DNA of 64,000 nucleotides from Brevundimonas goettingensis. Its GTDB lineage: Bacteria; Pseudomonadota; Alphaproteobacteria; Caulobacterales; Caulobacteraceae. A program made the position numbers and the translations under genes. Below the pieces are notes generated by a model that ran no database searches, was not told where the DNA came from, and worked only from the letters and a program-made list of their open reading frames with translations. The stretch is from NCBI RefSeq assembly GCF_017487405.1, contig NZ_CP062222.1:1721001-1785000 (forward strand), written 5' to 3'. This document shows, one piece after another, positions 26,405 through 35,542 of this stretch (within the stretch, counting starts at the first letter, position 1; each line of letters opens with the position of its first letter).

Positions 26405-27048
26405 CCCGGACCGGGGGATATCTGGACGAGCTCGAGCAGGACGCGCTGACGGAACTGGTCAATATCGGCGTCAGTCGCGCGGCGGCGAGCCTGCGCAAGA
26501 TGATCGGCCATCAGGTCCTGCTGTCCGTGCCGGCTCTTGAGATCGTCAGTCGAACCGTCGCCGCGACCCTGATCCGTGAGCGGGAGGGCGGTGATCTCGT
26601 CGCCGTCCGTCAGGACTTCGAAGGCGCCTTCTCGGGCCGCGCCCTGCTGATCTTCCCCGAAGCCAACAGCCTCGCCCTGGTGCGAGCCGTGACCGGCGAC
26701 GAGCTGGATGAGGCGGGCGTCCTTGAGATGGAAGACGAAGCCCTGTCCGAGACCGGCAATGTGGTCCTCTACGGCTGTCTGGCGACCATGGCCAATATGC
26801 TCAAGCGGCCGCTCGAAATGTCCCTGCCGGCCGTCATCCGTGGCGACGGGCAGGTTCTGTTCGAACTGTCAGATACCGACCCGTCCAGCACGACGGGTGT
26901 CGTCCTGTTCCTCTACATCAACTTCTCGGTCAGCGGCCGGGACATCCGCGGCTATATCGCCATGCTGATGGACCTGCCCTCGATCGAGGCTCTCAAGGTG
27001 CTCATCGCCGAGTTCCTCGAGCGTATCGTCGGCGCCGATGCCTCCTGA
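26401..27048 (+). CDS. cheC: CheC-type CheY phosphatase
   Basis: This 215-aa protein has the two helices that define CheC/CheX phosphatases. DALTELVNIGVSRAAASL lies near residue 15 and DEALSETGNVVLYGCLATMA near residue 115, each with the conserved E-x2/3-N arrangement. The family dephosphorylates CheY-P. It starts with GTG overlapping the cheY stop, so kinase, regulator and phosphatase are made together. CheC is less common than CheZ-free systems in alphaproteobacteria. Confidence 0.8.
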   Translation: MTRTGGYLDELEQDALTELVNIGVSRAAASLRKMIGHQVLLSVPALEIVSRTVAATLIREREGGDLVAVRQDFEGAFSGRALLIFPEANSLALVRAVTGDELDEAGVLEMEDEALSETGNVVLYGCLATMANMLKRPLEMSLPAVIRGDGQVLFELSDTDPSSTTGVVLFLYINFSVSGRDIRGYIAMLMDLPSIEALKVLIAEFLERIVGADAS

Positions 27049-29320
27049 GCCTTCGCCGACCCCAGAGGGACGGCGGTCTCTGGAGGGCGCCAGCGGCGCC
27101 TGGGACTGGGACATCGCCGGCGACCGTCTGCGCGCCGACGCCCGGTTCGCCGAGCTGTACGGCCTGGATCGCGATGCGGCCCGCGACGGGGTGCCGACCG
27201 CGACCTTCTTTTCCGCTATCGACGAAGCAGACCGGACGCGGGTTCGGATTTCCGTCGCCGGGGTCCTGCACGGCGCCGAGGTGTTCGCCCGGGAGTACCG
27301 ACTGCGGGATCCCGGCGGCGGCGTTCGGTGGGTGCTCGCCAGGGGCGGCCTGACCCTGGATGAATCCGGGGCCCCCGCGCGTTTCACCGGCGTGCTCAGC
27401 GACATCACAGAACAGAAGCGCGTCCAGCAACAACTCCGCATCGCCCAGACCGCAGGAGGCGTCGGCAGTTTCGAATATGTCAGCGGTTTCGGCACGGCGA
27501 CGGTCTCCGAGCAGTTCTGCGCCCTGCTCGGCCTGCTGCCGGCCGACGCCCTTCCCGTCCGCACCATCAACGCCGTCGTGGCGCCGGGCGAACCGCCGAT
27601 CATTCTCGGCGCGGACACCGCCCCCGAGCAGCAATCGGCCTATTCCGAATTCCGCATCCGGCGCGCCGACACCGGCGCCGAGCGCTGGCTCGCCCGGCGC
27701 GGCGAACTGATCCGCGATGCCGGTCCGCTGGGAGTCCGCTTCGTTGGCGTGATCTATGACGTCACGGACGCCAAACAGGCCGAAGCCCGCTTGCGCGAAC
27801 TTGCGGCCACCCTCGAACAACGCGTCGAGGCGCGGACCCAGGAACGGGACCGTGTCTGGGCCCTGTCGCGCGACCTGTTCGCCGTCACCGACCGCGCCGG
27901 GCGTCTGCGGGCCACCAATCCGGCCTGGAGCCGCCTTGGAGGACACGATAGCGGCGAACTCGAAGGCAGGGACCTACGGGATCTGATCCATCCCGACGAC
28001 CAGATCGGCCTGCGCCGGATGATCGACGGTCTCGGACGACAGGGCACGGTCGAGAGCTTCGAAAGCCGGCTACGAGACGCCGACGGCGTCTATCGCTGGA
28101 TCGACTGGAGCGGCGCCGCAGAGGATGACGAACTTTTCCTCACCGGGAGAGACATCAGCCATCGCAAACAGCTTGAGGAACAGCTTCGGCAGAGCCAGAA
28201 GATGGAAGCCGTCGGCCAGCTAACGGGCGGTCTGGCCCACGACTTCAACAATATGCTCACCGGCGTCATCGGCAGCCTCGACATCATCCGCCGCCGCATC
28301 GCGGACGGACGCACCGAGGATCTCGGCCGCTTCATGGATGCAGCCTCCACCTCCGCCGAGCGCGCCGCCGGCCTGACCCATCGCCTACTCGCCTTCTCCC
28401 GACAGCAGTCCCTCGACACCAGGGCTGTCGACGTCAACGAACTCGTCGGGTCGATGGAGGACCTGCTCACGCGGACGCTCGGCGAGCAGACCCGATTGCT
28501 GGTGCGCCTCGACGCGGCGACCTGGCCCGCGTGGAGCGACGCGAACCAGCTGGAAAGCGCGATCCTCAACCTGGCGATCAACGCGCGCGACGCCATGCCG
28601 GGCGGCGGCGTCCTGACCCTGGAGACGTCGAACCTGGCCGTTGCCGTGGATAAGGGGCTTGGCCTCGAGGCCGGCGACTATGTTCGCATCCGGGTGGAGG
28701 ACACCGGCGAGGGCATTGCTCCGGACGTGATCGATCGGGTGTTCGATCCGTTTTTCACAACCAAGCCGATCGGACAGGGCACCGGCCTGGGTCTTTCCAT
28801 GATCTACGGCTTCATGCGGCAGGCCGGCGGCGGCGTGTCGATCGCCAGCGAACCGGGCGGCGGGACGACCATAGACCTCTATCTGCCGCGCGCGGCGTCG
28901 GTTTCGACCGTCCAGAGTGATCAGGCGATCCCGACGCCCCTCGGCCGCGGGGAGACCATCCTCGTCGTCGAGGATGATCCTTCCGTCCGTCTGCTGGTGC
29001 TCGATGTCCTGACAGAGATCGGATATGCGCCGCTGCAGGCCTCCGAAGCGGAGAGCGCCCTGGCGCTGTTGCGCGGGCGACATGTCGATCTGCTCGTGAC
29101 CGACGTCGGTCTGCCTGGTCTGAACGGGCGGCAACTGGCGGACATGGCGCTCACGCTCCAGCCGCATCTCCGCGTCCTGTTCATGACGGGCTACGCCGAA
29201 CAGGCCACCGACCGCGGCGCTTTCCTCGGTCCCGAGATGTCGATGATCACCAAGCCCTTCAACATCGACACGCTCGCGGCCTGCATCAGGGAACTGATGA
29301 GCACCCTGCCCGGCGCCTAG
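27038..29320 (+). CDS. PAS-containing hybrid sensor histidine kinase
   Basis: This 760-aa soluble kinase has three PAS-like domains (~15-125, ~130-255, ~275-385), the first two ending in WVLARGGLTLDESG- and GVIYDVTDAKQAE-type strands. A short coiled coil links the second and third PAS. The DHp domain has LTGGLAHDFNNM with His401; the ATPase has NLAINARDAMPGG, DTGEGIAPDV and GTGLGLSMIYGF. A C-terminal receiver has phospho-acceptor Asp689 (LVTDVGLPG). No membrane segment is present. Its ATG lies 11 bp inside the cheC-type gene, so it belongs to the same operon and may feed into, or receive from, CheA. No DNA-binding partner is nearby. Confidence 0.88.
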   Translation: MPPEPSPTPEGRRSLEGASGAWDWDIAGDRLRADARFAELYGLDRDAARDGVPTATFFSAIDEADRTRVRISVAGVLHGAEVFAREYRLRDPGGGVRWVLARGGLTLDESGAPARFTGVLSDITEQKRVQQQLRIAQTAGGVGSFEYVSGFGTATVSEQFCALLGLLPADALPVRTINAVVAPGEPPIILGADTAPEQQSAYSEFRIRRADTGAERWLARRGELIRDAGPLGVRFVGVIYDVTDAKQAEARLRELAATLEQRVEARTQERDRVWALSRDLFAVTDRAGRLRATNPAWSRLGGHDSGELEGRDLRDLIHPDDQIGLRRMIDGLGRQGTVESFESRLRDADGVYRWIDWSGAAEDDELFLTGRDISHRKQLEEQLRQSQKMEAVGQLTGGLAHDFNNMLTGVIGSLDIIRRRIADGRTEDLGRFMDAASTSAERAAGLTHRLLAFSRQQSLDTRAVDVNELVGSMEDLLTRTLGEQTRLLVRLDAATWPAWSDANQLESAILNLAINARDAMPGGGVLTLETSNLAVAVDKGLGLEAGDYVRIRVEDTGEGIAPDVIDRVFDPFFTTKPIGQGTGLGLSMIYGFMRQAGGGVSIASEPGGGTTIDLYLPRAASVSTVQSDQAIPTPLGRGETILVVEDDPSVRLLVLDVLTEIGYAPLQASEAESALALLRGRHVDLLVTDVGLPGLNGRQLADMALTLQPHLRVLFMTGYAEQATDRGAFLGPEMSMITKPFNIDTLAACIRELMSTLPGA

Positions 29321-29398
29321 CGCTCCGCTCACCCTCGCGTCGATCATTGTCGTGCTGCCAGCCGGCGCCGGCGTTGCGACGCTCGTCGAACCCGGCCA

Positions 29399-29704
29399 TC
29401 AGGACGATGAGGCCGCGCCCGGTCGCTGGAGGGTGCCTACAACGGCGTGGAAAAGCGCGACGGCCGCGTGATCATCCAGACGGTCGAAATCGACGCCATC
29501 GGTCATCGTGTTCAGGGTGCGGATGCGGTCGCCGCACCCGGCCCGGTCGGAAGGCGTTTCCTCACTCACCCATTCCGCGATGGCCGCGATGGTCTGGAGC
29601 GCCTCCTGCTCCGTCATCGCACTGCCGTCCAGCACGGCGACTGCCGCGATCTCGCCGATCTCCCTGAGAGCACGGCGGCAGAGGTCGGGATCCTGCGAGG
29701 TCAT
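29399..29704 (-). CDS. Hypothetical protein
   Basis: This 101-aa protein has a helical composition (LREIGEIAAVAVLDGSAM, EALQTIAAIAEWVSEE) and one Cys-Gly-Asp segment. There is no signal peptide or membrane span. It lies on the opposite strand to the chemosensory operon, 54 bp downstream of the zinc-finger gene in the same direction, so the two may be co-transcribed. No family is recognised, and the ribosome site is weak. Confidence 0.45.
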   Translation of the reverse strand: MTSQDPDLCRRALREIGEIAAVAVLDGSAMTEQEALQTIAAIAEWVSEETPSDRAGCGDRIRTLNTMTDGVDFDRLDDHAAVALFHAVVGTLQRPGAASSS

Positions 29705-29757
29705 CTGCGCCGAACACCCGAGCGCCCTGCCGGTTCACCGCGACCTTGACTGCGCAC

Positions 29758-30021
29758 CTAGCGCAGCTGGCTGTCCTTGCTGCCGCGCCGATTGATGGCG
29801 GAATGAACGACGCGGCTGTCCCTGCCCGATTGGCAATGTATGCAGGTCGTGGTTCCGGGCATCGCCCTGCGCCGGGCCTCGGGGATGTCTTCCCCGCATT
29901 CCACGCATTCCGAGGCGCCCTCACCGACCGGCATCTGCGCCCGGGCGTTCAACACCCCGTCGAGAACCGTGTCGTGGATCTGATCCAGAACGGCGCCGTC
30001 ACGTGTCCATCCGCCGGCCAT
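29758..30021 (-). CDS. TraR/DksA-type C4 zinc-finger protein
   Basis: This 87-aa protein has a single C4 zinc finger, CVECGEDIPEARRRAMPG followed by TTTCIHCQ (about residues 39-64), the signature of the DksA/TraR family, with a short preceding helix. The length corresponds to TraR-like forms that bind the RNA-polymerase secondary channel and modulate initiation; this is family knowledge. GGAGGACGAC before the ATG gives a good ribosome site. It is divergent from dnaE2. Confidence 0.8.
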   Translation of the reverse strand: MAGGWTRDGAVLDQIHDTVLDGVLNARAQMPVGEGASECVECGEDIPEARRRAMPGTTTCIHCQSGRDSRVVHSAINRRGSKDSQLR

Positions 30022-30121
30022 GTCGTCCTCCGCGGTCCGTCAGCTGTTTCAACTCTCTACGTAGGAAATCCCCCACGATTTTGAAGTTCCGACACCCATC
30101 GGACTCGCACGCCTCTAAAAA

Positions 30122-30136
30122 GAACAATACGGGAAC
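30122..30136 (+). promoter_or_regulatory. LexA operator (SOS box) at the dnaE2 start
   Basis: GAAC (30122-30125), a 7-bp spacer, GAAC (30133-30136) is an exact match to the alphaproteobacterial LexA operator (GTTC-N7-GTTC on the other strand). It ends 3 bp before the dnaE2 ATG, so bound LexA would also cover the ribosome-binding region. Confidence 0.85.
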
Positions 30137-30139
30137 ATA

Positions 30140-33100
30140 ATGTCCGCGCCGCCGCCCCGCTATGTCGAACTCCAGGCCACCTCGCACTTCTCCTTCCTGC
30201 GCGGAGCCTCGTCGTGCGAGGAATTGTTCAGCCAGGCGAACGTCTGCGGCATCGAGGCCATGGCCGTCGTCGACCGGAACTCGGTCGCCGGCATCGTCCG
30301 GGCCTGGCAGGCGGCAAAGGCCACGAGCGCCAGGCTGATCGTCGGCTGCCGCCTGGATCTCGCCGATGGGACCGGGCTGCTGGTCTATCCCACCGATCGG
30401 GCCGCCTATTCGCGCCTGACCCGGCTGCTGTCCGTGGGCAAGCGGCGCGCCGGCAAGGCAAAATGCCATCTCGACTGGACCGACGTCGCCGACTGGGCCG
30501 AGGGCCTGATCGCCATCCTCGTCCCTGACGAGGCCGACGCGGCCACGGCCGCCAATCTGCGCAGGCTCCGCGCCATCTTTGCGGACCGGTCCTATCTGGC
30601 CCTTACATTGCGTCGCCGCCCCGGCGACGCGTTGCGGCTCCACGACCTATCGAACCTGGCCGCCTCGGCCGGCGTCCCGACCGTCGTCACCAACGACGTG
30701 CTCTTCCATCATCCGCAGCGGCGCCTGCTTCAGGATGTCCTGACCTGCATCCGCCACCGTTGCACCATCGACGAACTGGGCTTTCGGAGGGAGCGCCACG
30801 CGGACCGACATCTGAAGCCCGCCGAGGAGATGCATCGGCTATTCGCCCGGTATCCGGAGGCCCTGGCCCGGACGCTCGAGATCGCCGACCGCTGCCGCTT
30901 CTCCCTGGCCGAGCTCCAGTACCAGTACCCCGACGAGGTCTCGACGCCCGGCATGACGCCGCAGCAGACCCTGGAGCAGCTGACCTTCGAGGGCGCGGCC
31001 CGGCGCTATACGGACGGCGTGCCGGACAAGGTCGCGGCCGTCCTCAAACACGAGCTCGGCCTGATCGAGCGGCTGGAGTACGCGCCGTATTTCCTGACCG
31101 TGAACTCGATCGTCGCCTTCGCCCGCAGTCGCGACATCCTGTGCCAGGGACGGGGTTCAGCCGCCAACTCGGCCGTCTGCTATGTGCTGGGCATCACCTC
31201 AATCGATCCGGAGCGCAACGACCTCCTGTTCGAGCGCTTCGTCTCCGAGGAGCGGCGCGAACCGCCCGACATCGATGTCGACTTCGAGCACGAGCGCCGG
31301 GAGGTCGTCATGCAGTGGGTGTTCGACACCTATGGCCGGGACCATGCGGCCCTCTGCTCGGTCGTCATCCGCTATCGCGCCAAGGCCGCCATCCGTGACG
31401 TCGGCAAGGCGCTCGGCCTGCCCGAGGACCTGACCAAGGCCCTATCCTCCCAGATCTGGCACTGGTCGACGGAAGGTGTTGAAGACAAGCACCTCAAGGC
31501 GCTGAACCTCAATCTCGAGGACCGGCGCCTGAGATTGACCCTAGAACTGGCGCATCAGCTCCAGGGCGCCCCGCGCCATCTCTCGCAGCACCCCGGCGGC
31601 TTCGTCCTGACCCGGGACCGGCTTGACGATCTCGTGCCTATCGAGCCCGCGGCGATGAAGGACCGCCAGGTCATCGAATGGGACAAGGACGACATCGACG
31701 CCCTGAAATTCATGAAGGTCGATTGCCTCGCCCTCGGCATGATGAGCTGCATGAAGCGCGGTCTCGACCTGCTTCGCGACCACAAGGGGATCGACCTCGA
31801 TCTGGCGACCATCCCGGCCGAGGACCCGCGCACCTATGCGATGATCCGCAAGGCCGACACCCTGGGCGTCTTCCAGATCGAGAGCCGGGCCCAGATGGCT
31901 ATGCTGCCCCGGATCAGGCCGCGCACCTTCTACGATCTCGTCATCGAGGTCGCGATCGTCCGCCCCGGCCCGATCCAGGGCGACATGGTGCACCCTTATC
32001 TGCGCCGTCGCGAGGGCAAGGAGCCGGTCGAATACCCCAAGCCCGAACTGGAGAAGGTCCTGGGCAAGACGCTCGGCGTGCCCCTGTTCCAGGAACAGGC
32101 CATGCGGGTCGCCATCGAATGCGCAGGTTTCACCGCCTCCGAGGCCGATCAGCTCCGCCGCGCCATGGCGACCTTCAAGTTCACCGGCGGGGTCAGCCAT
32201 TTCCGGGACAAGCTGATCGGCGGGATGGTCGCGCGGGGCTACACCGAGGAATTCGCCTCCAGAACCTTCGGCCAGCTCGAGGGCTTCGGCTCCTACGGCT
32301 TTCCCGAGAGCCACGCGGCCTCCTTCGCCCTGATCGCCTATGCCTCGTCCTGGCTTAAATGCTGGCATCCCGACGTCTTCTGCGCCGCCCTGCTCAACGC
32401 CCAGCCCATGGGCTTCCATGCGCCCGCCCAGATCGTCCGTGATGCGCGGGAACACGGCGTCGAGATCCATCCCCCTTGTATCAACGCCTCGCGGTGGGAC
32501 TGCAGTCTCGAGCCGACCCGTCATCCCGAACAGTTCGCCGTCCGGCTGGGCCTGCGCATGGTCTCCGGTCTCGCCAATGTCGACGGCGCGAAGATCGTCG
32601 GCGCCCGCGCCGACCAGGCGTTCGCCTCGGTCGATGACGTCTGGCGCCGCGCCGGCGTCCCCGCCGCCAGTCTGGTGAAGATCGCCGAGGCCGACGGTTT
32701 CCGCCCCTCCCTGCAACTGGCCAGACGCGAGGCCCTGTGGGCCATCAAGGGTCTGCGCGACGAACCGCTGCCTCTTTTCGCCGCCGCCTCCCTGCGTGAG
32801 CAGCAGATCGTCCCCGAGACCGACGAGCCCGAGATCCTGCTCAAGCCGATGACCGAAGGCCGTGAAGTGGTCGAGGACTATGGCCACATCGGCCTGACGC
32901 TCAGGGATCATCCCCTGGCCTTCCTGCGCGAGGATCTGACCCGGCAAACCTACGAAACCTGCGCCCAGGCTGGCGCCGCCCGCGACCAGAAGTTCGTCCG
33001 CGTCGCCGGGGTCGTTCTCGTCCGCCAGAAGCCCGGCTCGGCCAAGGGGGTGATGTTCATCACCCTGGAAGACGAGACCGCCATCGCCAACCTCGTCATC

Positions 33101-33415
33101 TGGCCCAAACTCTATGAAGAGAACCGCCGCACGATCCTCGGCGCCTCCATGCTCGGCGTCCACGGTCGCATCCAGCGCGAGGGCGAGGTCGTCCATCTCG
33201 TCGCCTACAAGCTGTTTGATCTGTCCGATCAGCTCGCCAGCGTCGGCGGCCGCGACGCCCCGCTCAGGTTCAGACAGGGTCGAGGGGATGAGTTCGCTCG
33301 CGGCGGGTCACCGGATGCCCGCGACGCGCCGCCGAAGGGCATGGCTGCGCGCGACATATACATCCCGGACCTGCACATCGACTCGATAAGGCCGAAGACG
33401 CGTGACTTTCGCTGA
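30140..33415 (+). CDS. dnaE2: Error-prone DNA polymerase DnaE2 (ImuC)
   Basis: This 1091-aa C-family polymerase has an N-terminal PHP domain ([18 protein letters not shown]), palm motif PDIDVDF with catalytic Asp377/Asp379, the [16 protein letters not shown] block and a C-terminal OB fold ([20 protein letters not shown]). The length (shorter than replicative DnaE at ~1150) and start fit DnaE2, which carries out mutagenic synthesis across lesions in the SOS response with ImuA and ImuB. Neither imuA nor imuB is adjacent, unlike the common imuA-imuB-dnaE2 operon. An exact LexA box directly precedes the gene. Confidence 0.93.
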   Translation: MSAPPPRYVELQATSHFSFLRGASSCEELFSQANVCGIEAMAVVDRNSVAGIVRAWQAAKATSARLIVGCRLDLADGTGLLVYPTDRAAYSRLTRLLSVGKRRAGKAKCHLDWTDVADWAEGLIAILVPDEADAATAANLRRLRAIFADRSYLALTLRRRPGDALRLHDLSNLAASAGVPTVVTNDVLFHHPQRRLLQDVLTCIRHRCTIDELGFRRERHADRHLKPAEEMHRLFARYPEALARTLEIADRCRFSLAELQYQYPDEVSTPGMTPQQTLEQLTFEGAARRYTDGVPDKVAAVLKHELGLIERLEYAPYFLTVNSIVAFARSRDILCQGRGSAANSAVCYVLGITSIDPERNDLLFERFVSEERREPPDIDVDFEHERREVVMQWVFDTYGRDHAALCSVVIRYRAKAAIRDVGKALGLPEDLTKALSSQIWHWSTEGVEDKHLKALNLNLEDRRLRLTLELAHQLQGAPRHLSQHPGGFVLTRDRLDDLVPIEPAAMKDRQVIEWDKDDIDALKFMKVDCLALGMMSCMKRGLDLLRDHKGIDLDLATIPAEDPRTYAMIRKADTLGVFQIESRAQMAMLPRIRPRTFYDLVIEVAIVRPGPIQGDMVHPYLRRREGKEPVEYPKPELEKVLGKTLGVPLFQEQAMRVAIECAGFTASEADQLRRAMATFKFTGGVSHFRDKLIGGMVARGYTEEFASRTFGQLEGFGSYGFPESHAASFALIAYASSWLKCWHPDVFCAALLNAQPMGFHAPAQIVRDAREHGVEIHPPCINASRWDCSLEPTRHPEQFAVRLGLRMVSGLANVDGAKIVGARADQAFASVDDVWRRAGVPAASLVKIAEADGFRPSLQLARREALWAIKGLRDEPLPLFAAASLREQQIVPETDEPEILLKPMTEGREVVEDYGHIGLTLRDHPLAFLREDLTRQTYETCAQAGAARDQKFVRVAGVVLVRQKPGSAKGVMFITLEDETAIANLVIWPKLYEENRRTILGASMLGVHGRIQREGEVVHLVAYKLFDLSDQLASVGGRDAPLRFRQGRGDEFARGGSPDARDAPPKGMAARDIYIPDLHIDSIRPKTRDFR

Positions 33416-33524
33416 GAGCAGCCGCCGATCGCCGTCAAAACTGAACAACGCCGACCAGGAGCGGTGCGAATCAAACCGCTGAATTGGGACTGCTCCCCAT
33501 ATGTGCCCCAAGCCGGAATTGAGA

Positions 33525-33548
33525 AGGGGCCGCCCGAAGGCGGCCCCT
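33525..33548 (-). terminator. Hairpin downstream of tRNA-Pro
   Basis: A perfect 10-bp stem (AGGGGCCGCC pairing with GGCGGCCCCT) has a four-base loop that reads TTCG on the minus strand. It lies about 30 bp past the tRNA 3' end in the direction of its transcription, and also behind dnaE2 on the other strand. The following T-run is short. Confidence 0.6.
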
Positions 33549-33577
33549 AAATTCGACCATGAAACCAAGAGGTTAGA

Positions 33578-33654
<77 letters not shown>

Positions 33655-33714
33655 AGAGGCGGTCGTATAGCGGGGCGACCCGCCCGCCGCAAACGCAAAA
33701 ACGCGCTTTTATGA

Positions 33715-34158
33715 TCAACCGGCCAGAACGGCGTCCAGACGGGCCCGCGCGCTCTCGATCTCCACAAGAAGCTGACGCAGGCGGACGGTCGAAACAGGCC
33801 CGTTGGTCGGTCCGGGCACGGCCGAGGCCTGTTCCGCGACGGGCGCGGCGTCCGAACCCGATTCGGCGTCCATGGCGAAGGCGGCCTCGGGATCACCGTA
33901 GGCGGCCAACCGGGCCAGCCCCTGGTCCTTGTAGAGGCGCTGCACGCCCTTGATGGTCAGGCCCTCGTCGTGCAGCAGCCGACGCACGGCCTTCAGCACC
34001 ACCACGTCCTGGGGACGATAGAAGCGCCGACCGCCGGCCCGTTTGACCGGGTCGATGAAGGTGAATTTGGTTTCCCAGAAGCGCAACACATGCTGCGGCG
34101 CGCCGACGGCCTCCGCCGCTTCGGAGATGGTACGAAAAGCGTTAGGGCTCTTCGCCAA
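33715..34158 (-). CDS. MerR-family transcriptional regulator
   Basis: This 147-aa protein has an N-terminal MerR winged helix ([19 protein letters not shown], then [20 protein letters not shown]), with the usual wing RRFYRP. The C-terminal half is a short linker and a helix without a metal-binding cysteine cluster. It starts 5 bp after ihfA in the same direction; an ihfA-merR pair is widely conserved in alphaproteobacteria, so the two are likely one operon. The effector is unknown. Confidence 0.88.
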   Translation of the reverse strand: MAKSPNAFRTISEAAEAVGAPQHVLRFWETKFTFIDPVKRAGGRRFYRPQDVVVLKAVRRLLHDEGLTIKGVQRLYKDQGLARLAAYGDPEAAFAMDAESGSDAAPVAEQASAVPGPTNGPVSTVRLRQLLVEIESARARLDAVLAG

Positions 34159-34163
34159 GGCGA

Positions 34164-34472
34164 TCAGGCCTCGACGGCGGCGTCGTGGACCTTGGACTTC
34201 ATGATCTGGGACGCGCGGAAGCTGATGACCCGGCGCGGATTGATCGCGGCCGGTTCGCCGGTCTTGGGGTTACGGCCCATGCGGGCGCGTTTTTCGCGAA
34301 CCTGGAAGACGCCGAAACCGGACAGTTTCACCGTCTCGCCGCGCTCGAGCGACTCGACGATCAGATCCAGGGTGCGCTCGACCATCGACGAGCATTCCTG
34401 CCGCGACAGGCCCACCTCTTCGTGGACAGCCTCGCACAGATCCGCGCGGGTCAATGTGCTCTGTTCAGCCAA
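34164..34472 (-). CDS. ihfA: Integration host factor alpha subunit
   Basis: This 102-aa histone-like protein of the HU/IHF fold begins with [20 protein letters not shown]. The DNA-binding arm [20 protein letters not shown] has the family's conserved Pro at its tip. With IhfB it bends DNA and assists transcription, replication and recombination. Length is normal. It heads the ihfA-merR pair; a TTAA-N7-TTAA motif lies about 80 bp upstream, inside the end of fabH. Confidence 0.93.
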   Translation of the reverse strand: MAEQSTLTRADLCEAVHEEVGLSRQECSSMVERTLDLIVESLERGETVKLSGFGVFQVREKRARMGRNPKTGEPAAINPRRVISFRASQIMKSKVHDAAVEA

Positions 34473-34553
34473 GGTTCGTCTCCGGTCGATGCGAGGTTCT
34501 CATAAAAGGCGAAAACCCAACAAAACGAAAGCCCCAAGTCGACAAGCTTGAGC

Positions 34554-34568
34554 TTAAGGGCAACTTAA
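34554..34568 (-). promoter_or_regulatory. Candidate CtrA binding motif upstream of ihfA
   Basis: TTAA (34554-34557), seven bases, TTAA (34565-34568). This is the half-site pair and spacing recognised by the Caulobacter cell-cycle regulator CtrA. TTAA is rare in this GC-rich sequence. The site overlaps the fabH stop codon and lies 82-96 bp upstream of the ihfA start in the direction of ihfA transcription. Confidence 0.45.
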
Positions 34569-35542
34569 AGTCGGAAAGCGCAAGCGCCCCAGGTGAGGCC
34601 GCCGCCCATGGCTTCGAGCAGGACCATATCGCCCCGCTTGATGCGCCCGTCCTTGATGGCGGCGTCCATGGCCAGCGGAATCGATGCCGCCGAGGTGTTG
34701 GCATGCTGGGCCACGGTGGTGATCACCGTCTCCTCGTTCAGGCCGAGGCGGTCGCCTACGCCCTTGATGATGCGCTGGTTGGCCTGGTGGGGCACGAACC
34801 AGTCGACGTCGGCGATCTCGATGTTCGCCGCCTTGCAGCAGGCGGTGATGGCCTCCGCGATGTTCACGACCGCGTGGCGGAACACCTGGTTGCCGAGCAT
34901 GCGGAGGTGACCGACCGAGCCGGTCGTTGAAGGGCCGCCGTCGACATAGAGCAGATCGGTCTTGGAGCCGTCGGCGCGCAGGGCGAAGCCGAGCAGACCC
35001 TGATCGTCCTTGGTCCCCTGCCCTTCACGCGGCTCGACCACGAAGGCGCCGGCTCCATCGCCAAACAGGACACAGGTGGTGCGGTCCGACCAGTCCATCA
35101 GCCGGGTCATTTCCTCGGCGCCGATGACCAGGGCGCATTTGGCGTGACCGCGCGCCACGAAGCCGTCGGCGACGCTGAGCGCATAGACGAAGCCCGAACA
35201 GACGGCCTGGACGTCGAAGGCGATATTGACCGGGCAGCCCAGCTTGCGTTGGACGATGGTCGCCGTCGCCGGGAAGGTCATGTCCGGGGTCGTGGTGGCG
35301 ACGATGATCAGATCGACGTCGGCGGGCGTCTTGCCGGCGTCGGCCAGGGCCTTGCGGGCCGCCTCGACGGCGAGATCGCTGGTCGGCTGGTCGTCGCGCG
35401 CCTTGTGGCGCTGCTTGATGCCGGTGCGTTCCTGGATCCACTCGTCACTGGTCTCGACGAACTCGGCCAAGTCGGCGTTGGTCACGATCTGCTCAGGCAG
35501 ATAGGAGCCAACGCCGGTGACGGCGCTGCGGATAACGCTCAC
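34565..35542 (-). CDS. fabH: 3-oxoacyl-ACP synthase III
   Basis: This 325-aa condensing enzyme starts type II fatty-acid synthesis by joining acetyl-CoA to malonyl-ACP. The catalytic triad is visible: Cys115 (QAVCSGF), His in VPHQANQRI and Asn in AQHANTSAAS. Length is normal. GTG start overlaps the plsX stop by 4 bp, the classical plsX-fabH arrangement linking phospholipid and fatty-acid synthesis. Confidence 0.95.
   Translation of the reverse strand: MSVIRSAVTGVGSYLPEQIVTNADLAEFVETSDEWIQERTGIKQRHKARDDQPTSDLAVEAARKALADAGKTPADVDLIIVATTTPDMTFPATATIVQRKLGCPVNIAFDVQAVCSGFVYALSVADGFVARGHAKCALVIGAEEMTRLMDWSDRTTCVLFGDGAGAFVVEPREGQGTKDDQGLLGFALRADGSKTDLLYVDGGPSTTGSVGHLRMLGNQVFRHAVVNIAEAITACCKAANIEIADVDWFVPHQANQRIIKGVGDRLGLNEETVITTVAQHANTSAASIPLAMDAAIKDGRIKRGDMVLLEAMGGGLTWGACAFRL

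Noticed and set aside
31541..33196. A 551-codon minus-strand open frame opposite dnaE2
   Set aside because: A shadow frame; dnaE2 has all polymerase motifs on the plus strand.
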